From positions 1-36,769 of the forward strand of contig NZ_AKJT01000112.1 of the NCBI RefSeq assembly GCF_000282195.1: a DNA stretch of 36,769 nt, written 5' to 3'. The DNA comes from Pseudomonas sp. GM18. GTDB lineage: Bacteria > Pseudomonadota > Gammaproteobacteria > Pseudomonadales > Pseudomonadaceae. Of the stretch, positions 1 through 7,193 are shown piece by piece. The translations under genes and the position numbers were made by a program. A model generated the notes under the pieces. The model saw only the letters and a program-made list of their open reading frames with translations. It did not search any database and was not told the origin of the DNA. How positions within the stretch are numbered: position 1 is the first letter of the stretch; the number at the start of each line of letters is the position of its first letter.

Positions 1-37
1 CAGCCGAACGCAGCCTCGCAGGCTCGGCAGCTGCTAC
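1..37. repeat. REP element at the window start
   Basis: This stretch ends in CGGCAGCTGCTAC, the reverse complement of the GTAGCAGCTG core seen at 8685 and 36728, and contains the same CAGCCGAACGCAGCCTCG block as the right arm of the central inverted pair. Such palindromic extragenic elements are common in Pseudomonas and lie between genes. The copy may be cut by the window edge. Confidence 0.75.
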
Positions 38-70
38 AGAAGTGCGGCGCGACGACGGATGCCCATGGCT

Positions 71-101
71 CGATGTTAAAAAATGTTATTTTAAAAAAAT
101 A
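71..101 (+). promoter_or_regulatory. AT-rich control region upstream of ltnD
   Basis: A very AT-rich patch in GC-rich DNA, about 140 bases before the ltnD start. It contains the 13-mer TTTTAAAAAAATA at 89-101, which recurs exactly at 3098-3110 in front of the permease gene of the same operon. A promoter and/or binding site for the DeoR-type regulator encoded at 5638-6456 is the natural guess. No clear -35/-10 pair was assigned, so the function is inferred. Confidence 0.4.
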
Positions 102-147
102 CTTCACATAATCTGATCATTGGAGGATTATCTGCTCAAGCGATCGT

Positions 148-165
148 GGCTGCCCTCAGGCAGCC
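148..165 (+). other. Hairpin in the ltnD leader
   Basis: A perfect 7-bp stem, GGCTGCC, closes over the 4-base loop CTCA with GGCAGCC. It lies in the leader between the AT-rich control region and ltnD. No T-run follows, so it is not a classical terminator. It could affect mRNA stability or mean nothing. Confidence 0.35.
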
Positions 166-241
166 CGTGCTCATTTCTACAACGCGGCCCACTGCCTGCG
201 CCTTGCGTGAAACAGGCCGCTGCTTCCTTCAGGAGTACCCC

Positions 242-1147
242 ATGAATAACAAGAATGTCGGTGTTGTCGGTCTGGGCGCGATGGGGCTGGGCATTGCCCG
301 CTCACTGTTGCGCAGTGGTTTCAATGTGCATGCCTGTGATGTGCGTGCGCAGGTGACTGAACAGTTTGCCGGGGAGGGCGGCGTGGCGTGCTCTTCGCCC
401 GCGCAGATGGCCGCGGCGTGCGACGTGATCATTACCGTGGTGGTGAATGCCGAGCAGACCGAAACCGTATTGTTTGGCGAGTGTGGCGCCATCGCCGCGT
501 TGCGCCCTGGCAGCTTGGTGATCGGTTGCGCCACCGTGGCCCCGACCTACGCCGTCGACCTGGGCCAGCGCCTGACCGCCCAAGGCTTGTTGTATCTGGA
601 TGCCCCGATCTCCGGTGGCGCGGCCAAGGCGGCTGCCGGTGAAATGACCATGATGACGTCCGGCCCGGCCGACGCTTATGCCAAGGCCGAAGCCGTCCTG
701 GCAGGCATGGCCGGCAAGGTCTATCGCCTGGGCGACAGCCATGGCCTGGGTTCCAAGGTCAAAATCATCAACCAGTTGCTCGCTGGGGTGCACATCGCGG
801 CCTCTGCCGAAGCCATGGCGCTGGGCCTGCGTGAAGGGGTCGATGCCGACGCACTTTACGAAGTGATCACCCACAGCGCCGGTAATTCCTGGATGTTCGA
901 AAACCGCGTGCCGCACATTCTCAAGGCCGATTACACGCCGTTGTCCGCGGTGGATATTTTCGTCAAGGACCTGGGCCTGGTGCTGGATACCGCGCGGGCC
1001 AGCAAATTCCCGCTGCCGCTGTCGGCCACCGCCCACCAGATGTTCATGCAGGCGTCCAGTGCAGGCTTCGGGCGTGAGGATGATTCGGCAGTGATCAAGA
1101 TTTTCCCCGGCATTGAACTGCCGACTGCCAAGACCGAGCCTGTTTGA
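242..1147 (+). CDS. ltnD: L-threonate dehydrogenase (beta-hydroxyacid dehydrogenase family)
   Basis: A 301-residue NAD-dependent dehydrogenase that should oxidise L-threonate to 2-oxo-tetronate, the first step of the route to DHAP. The N-terminus carries the Rossmann motif GLGAMG (residues 10-15). The family substrate loop DAPISGG is at 120-126, the helix with catalytic Lys (K174) and Asn (N178) follows, and a conserved KDL is at 242-244. The start is chosen at 242 because AGGAG stands just upstream and the protein then begins directly with the Rossmann strand. An in-frame GTG at 146 would add unrelated residues. otnK begins 10 bases after the stop. Substrate is inferred mainly from the neighbouring otnK, otnC and otnI; another C4 hydroxy-acid is possible. 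Confidence 0.88.
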   Translation: MNNKNVGVVGLGAMGLGIARSLLRSGFNVHACDVRAQVTEQFAGEGGVACSSPAQMAAACDVIITVVVNAEQTETVLFGECGAIAALRPGSLVIGCATVAPTYAVDLGQRLTAQGLLYLDAPISGGAAKAAAGEMTMMTSGPADAYAKAEAVLAGMAGKVYRLGDSHGLGSKVKIINQLLAGVHIAASAEAMALGLREGVDADALYEVITHSAGNSWMFENRVPHILKADYTPLSAVDIFVKDLGLVLDTARASKFPLPLSATAHQMFMQASSAGFGREDDSAVIKIFPGIELPTAKTEPV

Positions 1148-1157
1148 GGAACGCACC

Positions 1158-2450
1158 ATGAGCACAACCACTGCACGCCCATTGCTGGGCTGCATCGCCG
1201 ACGATTTCACCGGTGCCACGGACCTTGCCAACATGTTGGTGCGCGGCGGAATGCGCACCGTGCAAAGCATCGGTATTCCGAGCAGCGAAGTGGCGGCCGG
1301 GCTTGATGCCGATGCGATCGTCATCGCCCTGAAGTCGCGCACCATTCCAGTCGCCGAAGCGGTCGAGCAATCCCTCGCCGCGCTGGCCTGGCTGCGTGAG
1401 CAAGGCTGCGAGCAGATTTTCTTCAAGTACTGCTCGACGTTCGATTCCACCGGGGCCGGCAATATCGGCCAGGTCAGCGAAGCGCTGCTGGCGGCGCTGG
1501 GCAGCGACTTCACCCTGGCGTGCCCGGCGTTCCCGGAGAATGGCCGGACGATCTTTCGCGGTCACTTGTTCGTCCAGGATCAACTGCTCAGCGAGTCGGG
1601 CATGCAGCATCATCCATTGACGCCAATGACCGATGCCAACCTGGTGCGGGTGCTGCAATCGCAGACCCGTCTGAACGTCGGCCTGTTGCGCTACGACACC
1701 ATTGCCCAAGGGGCCGAAAAGGTACGCGGGCGCATCGCCGAACTGCGAGCTCAAGGTGTCGGCATGGCGATTGCCGATGCCTTGTCGGACCAGGATCTGT
1801 ACACCCTCGGCACCGCCTGCGCCGACTTGCCGTTGCTGACTGGCGGCTCGGGGCTGGCCCTGGGCTTGCCGGAAAACTTCCGTCGCGCCGGTAAATTGCG
1901 CGACCTCGATGCCTCGAAACTCCCGGCAGTGTCTGGCGATGAAGTGGTATTGGCCGGCAGTGCTTCGATCGCCACCAATGGCCAGGTCGCGGCCTGGCTC
2001 GAAGCCGGTAGGCCCGCGCTGCGGATTGATCCGTTGGCCCTGGCCGCCGGGAAGCCGGTGGTTGCCCAAGCTTTGGCCTTCGCCAAGGACAATGAACAAA
2101 CCGTATTGATCTACGCCACCTGCTCACCGGACGAGGTCAAGGCGGTGCAACAGCAGCTCGGCGTCGAACAGGCCGGCAGTCTGGTGGAAAACGCGTTCGG
2201 CGAAATTGCCCAAGGCCTGCGCCAGAGTGGCGTACGACGCTTCGTGATCGCCGGCGGTGAAACCTCGGGCGCCGTGGTTCAGGCGCTGGGTGTGCAACTG
2301 CTGCAGATCGGCGCGCAGATCGATCCGGGGGTTCCGGCAACGGTCAGCAGCACCGATGAGCCTCTGGCGCTGGCGCTCAAATCGGGCAACTTCGGTGGTC
2401 GGGATTTCTTCAGCAAAGCCTTGAAGCAATTGGCGGAGGGTGCACAGTGA
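1158..2450 (+). CDS. otnK: 3-oxo-tetronate kinase (DUF1537 family)
   Basis: A 430-residue four-carbon acid sugar kinase of the DUF1537 family. It is expected to phosphorylate 3-oxo-tetronate with ATP to 3-oxo-tetronate 4-phosphate. The N-terminal sugar-acid-binding domain opens with the signature ADDFTGATDLA (residues 14-24). The C-terminal nucleotide-binding half carries the glycine-rich GGETSGA near residue 380. Length is normal for the family. The gene lies between ltnD and otnC, and its stop codon overlaps the otnC start by four bases, so the two are probably translationally coupled. The DUF1537 family also contains D-threonate and erythronate kinases; the combination with OtnC and OtnI argues for the 3-oxo-tetronate type. 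Confidence 0.88.
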   Translation: MSTTTARPLLGCIADDFTGATDLANMLVRGGMRTVQSIGIPSSEVAAGLDADAIVIALKSRTIPVAEAVEQSLAALAWLREQGCEQIFFKYCSTFDSTGAGNIGQVSEALLAALGSDFTLACPAFPENGRTIFRGHLFVQDQLLSESGMQHHPLTPMTDANLVRVLQSQTRLNVGLLRYDTIAQGAEKVRGRIAELRAQGVGMAIADALSDQDLYTLGTACADLPLLTGGSGLALGLPENFRRAGKLRDLDASKLPAVSGDEVVLAGSASIATNGQVAAWLEAGRPALRIDPLALAAGKPVVAQALAFAKDNEQTVLIYATCSPDEVKAVQQQLGVEQAGSLVENAFGEIAQGLRQSGVRRFVIAGGETSGAVVQALGVQLLQIGAQIDPGVPATVSSTDEPLALALKSGNFGGRDFFSKALKQLAEGAQ

Positions 2451-3085
2451 GTAATGAAAACGCCCTGCGCGAAGAAATCTGCGACGTTGGCCGCAGCCTG
2501 TATGAGCGAGGTTACACCGTCGGCAGCGCCGGCAATATCAGCGCGCGGCTGGACGACGGTTGGTTGATCACGCCGACTGACGTATGCCTGGGCCGCCTCG
2601 ACCCGGCGACCATCGCCAAGGTCAATCTGGCTGGCGAATGGGTATCCGGTGACAAGCCGTCGAAGACATTGGCGCTGCATCGTCAGGTCTACGACCGCAA
2701 CCCGAGTGTCGGTGGCGTGGTGCATACCCATTCCACTCATCTGGTGGCATTGACCCTGGCGGGTGTCTGGCAACCGAACGACATCCTGCCGCCACTGACG
2801 CCGTATCAGGTGATGAAAGTCGGGCATATCCCGTTGATCAGCTACCAGCGTCCCGGCTCGCCAAAGGTTGCCGAACAGGTCGCACAACTGGCCAACAGCG
2901 TTCGCGGCGTGATGCTTGAACGGCTGGGGCCGGTGGTCTGGGAGAGTTCGGTATCCAGGGCCAGTTACGCTCTGGAAGAACTCGAGGAAACCGCGCGGCT
3001 GTGGCTGATGAGCAATCCCAAGCCCGAACCGCTCGATCAGGCAGCACTGGATGAGCTGCGAGCGGCCTTCGGCGTGCACTGGTAG
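2447..3085 (+). CDS. otnC: 3-oxo-tetronate 4-phosphate decarboxylase (class II aldolase family), altered active site
   Basis: A 212-residue class II aldolase/adducin-fold protein, expected to decarboxylate 3-oxo-tetronate 4-phosphate to dihydroxyacetone phosphate. The start is GTG, overlapping the otnK stop as GTGA. The phosphate-binding motif GSAGNIS is at 26-32 and two metal-ligand histidines are in HTH (H93, H95). Two usual active-site positions differ. The glutamate of the PSKE-type motif is Thr74 (KPSKT), and the third metal-ligand histidine of the canonical NHG motif is Leu160 (ERLGPVV). The rest of the fold, including the EELEETA helix, is intact, so this is more likely a subfamily with altered chemistry than a pseudogene. 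Substrate is assigned from the operon. Confidence 0.8.
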   Translation: MSNENALREEICDVGRSLYERGYTVGSAGNISARLDDGWLITPTDVCLGRLDPATIAKVNLAGEWVSGDKPSKTLALHRQVYDRNPSVGGVVHTHSTHLVALTLAGVWQPNDILPPLTPYQVMKVGHIPLISYQRPGSPKVAEQVAQLANSVRGVMLERLGPVVWESSVSRASYALEELEETARLWLMSNPKPEPLDQAALDELRAAFGVHW

Positions 3086-3097
3086 GGCGCTGACTTC

Positions 3098-3145
3098 TTT
3101 TAAAAAAATAGCTTTAAAACGATAGAAAACGAAAGAACACGACAG
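3098..3145 (+). promoter_or_regulatory. Internal control region between otnC and the permease gene
   Basis: It begins with TTTTAAAAAAATA (3098-3110), identical to the 13-mer upstream of ltnD, and continues into GAAAACGAAAG (3125-3135). That run resembles the AACGAAA-type sites of several DeoR-family sugar repressors. The region lies in a 229-base gap inside an otherwise tight operon. A second, internally regulated promoter for the transporter is the likely reading; the site assignment is inference. Confidence 0.4.
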
Positions 3146-3237
3146 ACCGATAAGGCAGGCCTTGTCCGGGAGCCGCGCAGCGACTTCCCACGACCCCGGC
3201 TTGCCTGAAAAATACAATAACAAGAGGACATCCAGGC

Positions 3238-3318
3238 ATGACTCACCTTCACTGCGGCATTTTCGGACCCGGTTGCACAACCCTTGTGTTCACCCGGCGC
3301 GGAGGGCTTGTGAAATGA
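3238..3318 (+). CDS. Possible 26-codon leader ORF coupled to the permease gene
   Basis: A short ORF starting MTHLHCGIFGPG and ending GGLVK. It has a good ribosome-binding site (AAGAGGA, about nine bases before ATG). Its TGA stop overlaps the ATG of the permease gene as ATGA. The peptide has no recognisable domain. The arrangement suggests translational coupling, in which ribosomes finishing the leader reinitiate at the permease start. The ORF itself contains GGAGG shortly before the permease ATG, so the permease can also recruit ribosomes directly. Expression is not shown; only the overlap and the ribosome-binding site support it. Confidence 0.4.
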   Translation: MTHLHCGIFGPGCTTLVFTRRGGLVK

Positions 3319-4775
3319 GCCCGTTAATCCTGATGGTTACCGCGGGGCTAGGGATCGCTCTGTTGTTGTTTCTGGTGCTCAAGTACAAATTCCAGCCGTT
3401 CGTGGCGTTGATGCTGGTGAGCATTCTGGTGGCGCTGGTGGCCGGGGTTAAACCGGCCGACCTGGTCGCCACCATCGAAGGCGGCATGGGCAAGACGTTG
3501 GGCCACATCGCGATCATCATTGCCCTGGGCGCGATGATCGGACGGATCATCGAACTCTCCGGCGGTGCCGAGGCGCTGGCCAAGACGCTGATTAGCCGTT
3601 TCGGCAATCGACGCACGCCGCTGGCGCTGACGATTGCCGGGTTCATGGTCGGGGTGCCGGTGTTCTTCGAGGTCGGCGTGATCATCCTGATGCCGCTGGC
3701 CTATGGCGTTGCCCGCAGTGCACGCAAGCCGCTGTTGGTGTTTGCGCTGCCGATGTGTGCTGCGTTGCTGACCGTACACGCCTTCCTGCCGCCACACCCG
3801 GGCGCGGTGGCCGCTGCCAGTCAGTTGGGCGCCGACCTTGGCCGCGTGCTGATGTTCGGTCTGCCGATCACGGCGTTCCTCTGCTACGTCGGCTACCGCG
3901 TGGCCGGGCGTATGACCCGTCGGGTGTACCCGATGACCGACGACATCCGCGCCGAGGTTTATGGCCCGCATGTCACCAACGAAGACCTGGTCGCCTGGGC
4001 CAATGGCAACGGCAAGAGCGCTGAACGAGCCGCCGTGGCCGCGTCGCACATGGGCCTGGAAGAAGCCACCAGCGCTATCGTTTCCAAGTTGCCGCTGGCA
4101 CCCGCGCCGGGTTTTGGCATGATCGTCAGCCTGATCGCGCTACCGATCATTCTGATTCTGCTGGGAACACTGTCCAACTCGTTGCTGCCTGCCGACTCGA
4201 CCCTGCGCGGCATCATGACCGTGCTCGGTGCGCCGCTGGTGGCGTTGCTGATCGATACCTTGCTGTGTGCCTGGTTGCTGGGTTCGCGTCGGGGCTGGAG
4301 CCGTACCCAGGTGTCTGACGTGATCGGCTCGGCCTTGCCTGGCGTGGCCATGGTGATTCTGATTGCCGGCGCCGGCGGTGTGTTCGGCAAGGTGCTGGTG
4401 GATACCGGCATCGGCGCGGTGGTCTCCGATTTGCTGCGCACCACCGGTCTGCCGGTGCTCGCGCTGGGCTTTCTGCTGACCATGCTGTTGCGTGCGGTCC
4501 AGGGCTCGACCACGGTGGCGCTGGTGACCACCGCCGGCATCATCAGCCCGCTGATCGCGACTCTCAACCTCACGGCGAATCACATGGCGCTGCTGTGCCT
4601 GGCCATGGGCGGTGGCGGGTTGGCCATGTCCCACATCAATGATGCCGGTTACTGGATCTTCACCAAACTGTCCGGGCTGAACGTGGCCGACGGCCTGCGC
4701 ACCTGGACCGTGCTGACCACCTTGCTTGGCACGTTGGGTTTCGGTATTACCTTGCTGATCTGGCCGTTTGTGTAA
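3315..4775 (+). CDS. GntP-family permease, probable threonate/C4 sugar-acid importer
   Basis: A 486-residue polytopic inner-membrane protein of the gluconate:proton symporter (GntP) family. The N-terminus (MSPLILMVTAGLGIALLLFL) is the first membrane helix. Further hydrophobic segments are spread along the chain, with a soluble loop near residues 205-265. Family-like segments include HAFLPPHPG in the first half and VQGSTTVALVTTAG in the second half. The start at 3315 gives the usual family N-terminus; upstream in-frame sequence is charged and not family-like. Lying inside the threonate operon, it most likely imports L-threonate or a related acid. The internal promoter-like region and leader ORF just upstream suggest separate expression control. 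Confidence 0.85.
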   Translation: MSPLILMVTAGLGIALLLFLVLKYKFQPFVALMLVSILVALVAGVKPADLVATIEGGMGKTLGHIAIIIALGAMIGRIIELSGGAEALAKTLISRFGNRRTPLALTIAGFMVGVPVFFEVGVIILMPLAYGVARSARKPLLVFALPMCAALLTVHAFLPPHPGAVAAASQLGADLGRVLMFGLPITAFLCYVGYRVAGRMTRRVYPMTDDIRAEVYGPHVTNEDLVAWANGNGKSAERAAVAASHMGLEEATSAIVSKLPLAPAPGFGMIVSLIALPIILILLGTLSNSLLPADSTLRGIMTVLGAPLVALLIDTLLCAWLLGSRRGWSRTQVSDVIGSALPGVAMVILIAGAGGVFGKVLVDTGIGAVVSDLLRTTGLPVLALGFLLTMLLRAVQGSTTVALVTTAGIISPLIATLNLTANHMALLCLAMGGGGLAMSHINDAGYWIFTKLSGLNVADGLRTWTVLTTLLGTLGFGITLLIWPFV

Positions 4776-4788
4776 CCCACTGTCGACC

Positions 4789-4826
4789 TGTAGGCGCACG
4801 GCTTGCCGGCAAGCTGTGCACCTACA
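4789..4826. repeat. 38-base REP-like palindrome between permease gene and otnI
   Basis: An interrupted palindrome centred on GCTTGCCGGCAAGC with outer arms TGTAGG and CCTACA; only two of its nineteen base pairs are mismatched. It belongs to the TGTAGG...CCTACA class of Pseudomonas extragenic palindromes and differs in sequence from the GTAGCAGCTG copies elsewhere in the window. Its RNA would form a strong stem inside the operon mRNA and could protect the upstream transcript from 3' exonucleases or dampen otnI. Confidence 0.7.
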
Positions 4827-4850
4827 AGAAAGCCATTTATAGGAGCTACC

Positions 4851-5633
4851 ATGCCTCGTTTTGCTGCCAACCTCAGCATGCTCTATCCGGAACATGAGTT
4901 TCTGGATCGCTTCGCCGCCGCTGCCGCCGATGGTTTCGAAGCGGTGGAATACCTGTTTCCCTACGACTACAGCGCCGAGGAACTCAAACAGCGCCTGAGC
5001 GATAACGGCCTGGTGCAAGCGCTGTTCAACGCACCTCCCGGCGATTGGGCGGCGGGTGAGCGCGGCACGGTGTCGTTGCCGGGACGGGAGAGTGAGTTTC
5101 GCAGCGGTTTCGATCGCGCGCTGGAATACGCGGCGGTGCTGGGCAACTCGCGCATTCATGTGATGGCCGGGTTGCTGCCGTCGGAAAGCGATCGCCCGCG
5201 GCATCACGGCGTGTACCTGGAGAACCTGGCCTACGCCACCGCGCAGGCCGCCAAGGTCGGCATCACCGTGCTGCTGGAACCGATCAACACGCGCGACATG
5301 CCGGGCTTTTTCCTCAATCGCCAGGATCAGGCCCAGGCCATTTGCAAGGAAGTGGGCGCCAGTAACCTGAAGGTTCAGTTCGATTGCTACCACTGCCAGA
5401 TCGTCGAAGGTGACCTGGCCACTAAACTGCGTCGGGACTTCGCCGGCATCGGTCATATCCAGATCGCCGGCGTACCGGACCGACACGAGCCGGACCTGGG
5501 CGAAGTCAACTATCCCTATCTGTTCGAGTTGATCGACCAGTTGGGTTATGACGGCTGGGTAGGGTGCGAATACCGGCCTCGTGGCAACACGTCGGCCGGC
5601 TTGCAGTGGCTGCGGGACTGGAAGGCGCGCTAA
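4851..5633 (+). CDS. otnI: 2-oxo-tetronate isomerase (hydroxypyruvate isomerase family)
   Basis: A 260-residue TIM-barrel protein of the hydroxypyruvate isomerase type. It should interconvert 2-oxo-tetronate and 3-oxo-tetronate, linking LtnD to OtnK. Metal and catalytic residues expected for the family are visible: E143 in LLEPINTRD, D178 and H181 in QFDCYH, and E240 in GCEYRPRG. The N-terminus MPRFAANLSMLYPE is typical. ATG at 4851 is preceded by AGGAGC. It is separated from the permease gene by a REP-like palindrome and is probably the last gene of the operon. The stop is four bases from the stop of the convergent repressor gene. Hydroxypyruvate itself is an alternative substrate. Confidence 0.87.
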   Translation: MPRFAANLSMLYPEHEFLDRFAAAAADGFEAVEYLFPYDYSAEELKQRLSDNGLVQALFNAPPGDWAAGERGTVSLPGRESEFRSGFDRALEYAAVLGNSRIHVMAGLLPSESDRPRHHGVYLENLAYATAQAAKVGITVLLEPINTRDMPGFFLNRQDQAQAICKEVGASNLKVQFDCYHCQIVEGDLATKLRRDFAGIGHIQIAGVPDRHEPDLGEVNYPYLFELIDQLGYDGWVGCEYRPRGNTSAGLQWLRDWKAR

Positions 5634-5637
5634 CGCC

Positions 5638-6456
5638 TTACAGGTTGTTATCGGAGGGCAACAGCAGTTCGACACCCTGCTTGCGGATGCTATCGGCCGC
5701 GGCAGGGGTCAGTGCGTCGTCGCTGAGAATAATGTCGAACTGCTCGAGCCCGGCGATCCGGTACATGCTGAATGTGCCGTACTTCGAACTGCTGGCCACC
5801 AGCACCACTTGCGAGGCCGATTGCATCGCGACTTGCTTGACCTCCACCTTCAACGCCGACGGCGTGGTGAGGCCGCGACGCAAATCCCAGGAACTGGTGG
5901 AAATGAAAGCGATATCGGTGACGATCTGACGCAAGGTGGCCACCGCCAGACCGCCCACGCACGATTGATTCGAATGATCCAACTGCCCGCCGGTGTGAAT
6001 CACCGTGACATGGGGCGCATCGATCAGCGCCTGGACAATCCCGAAATCGTTGGTCACCACGGTCATTCCCGACAGCGCCTTGATGTACGGGACGATTTCC
6101 AGCGTGCTGGTCCCCGCATCCAGATAAATCGTCATGTCGGCATGCAACAGCCGCGCGGCCAGCCTGGCCATCGCCTGCTTCTGCGGCAACTCGACCACCG
6201 CCTTGAACTGATGACTGGGCTCGCTGTGGAGCTGGCTGGCGATACGCACGCCGCCAGTAACCGAATAAGCACGGCCTTCCTGTTCAAGCAGCGCGATATC
6301 GCGGCGGATGGTCATGTGCGAACAGTCGAACATTTCCATCAATTGATGAACGCTCAGCACCTGATGCTTGCGCAATTGGCGCAGCATCAACTCACGGCGC
6401 TGTTCAGGAATCATCGGTGCGCCGCTGTCGGCGGCGATGTCCTTTTGACTAGGCAT
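5638..6456 (-). CDS. DeoR/GlpR-family transcriptional regulator of the threonate operon
   Basis: A 272-residue repressor-type regulator. A DeoR winged helix-turn-helix spans about residues 18-72, with the recognition segment CSHMTIRRDIALLEQEG. A C-terminal phosphosugar-binding domain follows, with the motif LDAGTST at 112-118. The start at 6456 is preferred because GGAG lies six bases upstream; the frame stays open to 6504 but would add an unsupported extension. The gene is convergent with otnI. It is therefore the likely pathway-specific regulator, probably responding to a phosphorylated intermediate as is usual for this family. Its own upstream region does not contain the 13-mer found before ltnD and the permease gene. 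Confidence 0.85.
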   Translation of the reverse strand: MPSQKDIAADSGAPMIPEQRRELMLRQLRKHQVLSVHQLMEMFDCSHMTIRRDIALLEQEGRAYSVTGGVRIASQLHSEPSHQFKAVVELPQKQAMARLAARLLHADMTIYLDAGTSTLEIVPYIKALSGMTVVTNDFGIVQALIDAPHVTVIHTGGQLDHSNQSCVGGLAVATLRQIVTDIAFISTSSWDLRRGLTTPSALKVEVKQVAMQSASQVVLVASSSKYGTFSMYRIAGLEQFDIILSDDALTPAAADSIRKQGVELLLPSDNNL

Positions 6457-6545
6457 TCGGGCTCCAGAATCAAGAAATCCGCGGACAAGGAAAGCGGGAC
6501 CCACATAGTAGCGAATCTACGGTAAAGGAACGAGTTGTTGCGGCC

Positions 6546-7193
6546 TTAATCCAGATCCCGACGGATCGCGTCCAGGCGTTCGTCGAGCAATGGGGTGAGG
6601 AGGGCGTAACACTGCGCCGGGGTGATGGACACGGTCGTTGTATCGATCAGGCAGCGTTGCAGTTGTTCGAGCGCCGTGTGCAGCGAACGGGGAGCGTGCT
6701 TGAGCAAGCGTTCGTGCAGGTACTGCAATTGAATCAGCATTTCCAACGGGCAACTTCGATGGGCGGCGGCGCGCACCGACAGCCCGCGCAGTCGACCCAA
6801 CTCTTCAAGCTCCCAGCAGCGCGCGGCGATGCTCGGGGGCGCCAGGTTGAGCGCGCAGCGTTGCAGTTCGAGGTGCTGGATGGCGCCGAGCAGGTCTTGC
6901 AGCAAGCGGCAATGACCATCGAAATCCGCCGGGTCGCGGCGTAACGCACTCCAGGCCTGGCACTGTGCGGAATACGGCCACTCCCTCCAGCGTTGGTCGA
7001 GCGCGTGCCCCAATGCCTGGCAACGTTGTTGCGCCTCGCGGGTGACTTGTCCGCCGAGCCCACGATGCTGCTGCAGACCTTGCAGCAGGTCGATACCCAA
7101 CAACAGCGCCTGCCTTAGTCCCGTGTCTCCCTGTGGCAGATGGACTCGTCGGGATGGCCCACCTTCGGATGCTGTGGCAAGTGCTGGATTCAT
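6546..7193 (-). CDS. Hypothetical protein coupled to the chemoreceptor gene
   Basis: A 215-residue protein with no family I recognise. It has no signal peptide or membrane segment and is rich in Leu, Arg and Gln, with predicted mostly helical character and several cysteines. Its ATG overlaps the TGA of the upstream chemoreceptor gene (ATGA), which points to translational coupling and a shared job. It could be an accessory or regulator of the receptor. No catalytic motif is visible. The coding reading is supported by the overlap and by uninterrupted length; function is unknown. Confidence 0.65.
   Translation of the reverse strand: MNPALATASEGGPSRRVHLPQGDTGLRQALLLGIDLLQGLQQHRGLGGQVTREAQQRCQALGHALDQRWREWPYSAQCQAWSALRRDPADFDGHCRLLQDLLGAIQHLELQRCALNLAPPSIAARCWELEELGRLRGLSVRAAAHRSCPLEMLIQLQYLHERLLKHAPRSLHTALEQLQRCLIDTTTVSITPAQCYALLTPLLDERLDAIRRDLD

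Noticed and set aside
120..245. Upstream frame from TTG 120 ending in TGA on the ltnD start, like the permease leader ORF
   Set aside because: No ATG start and no ribosome-binding site at a proper distance; the overlap is probably chance.
4140..5675. 511-codon open frame antisense to the permease gene and otnI
   Set aside because: Crosses two real genes and their intergenic REP, with Gln/His/Arg-rich shadow composition.
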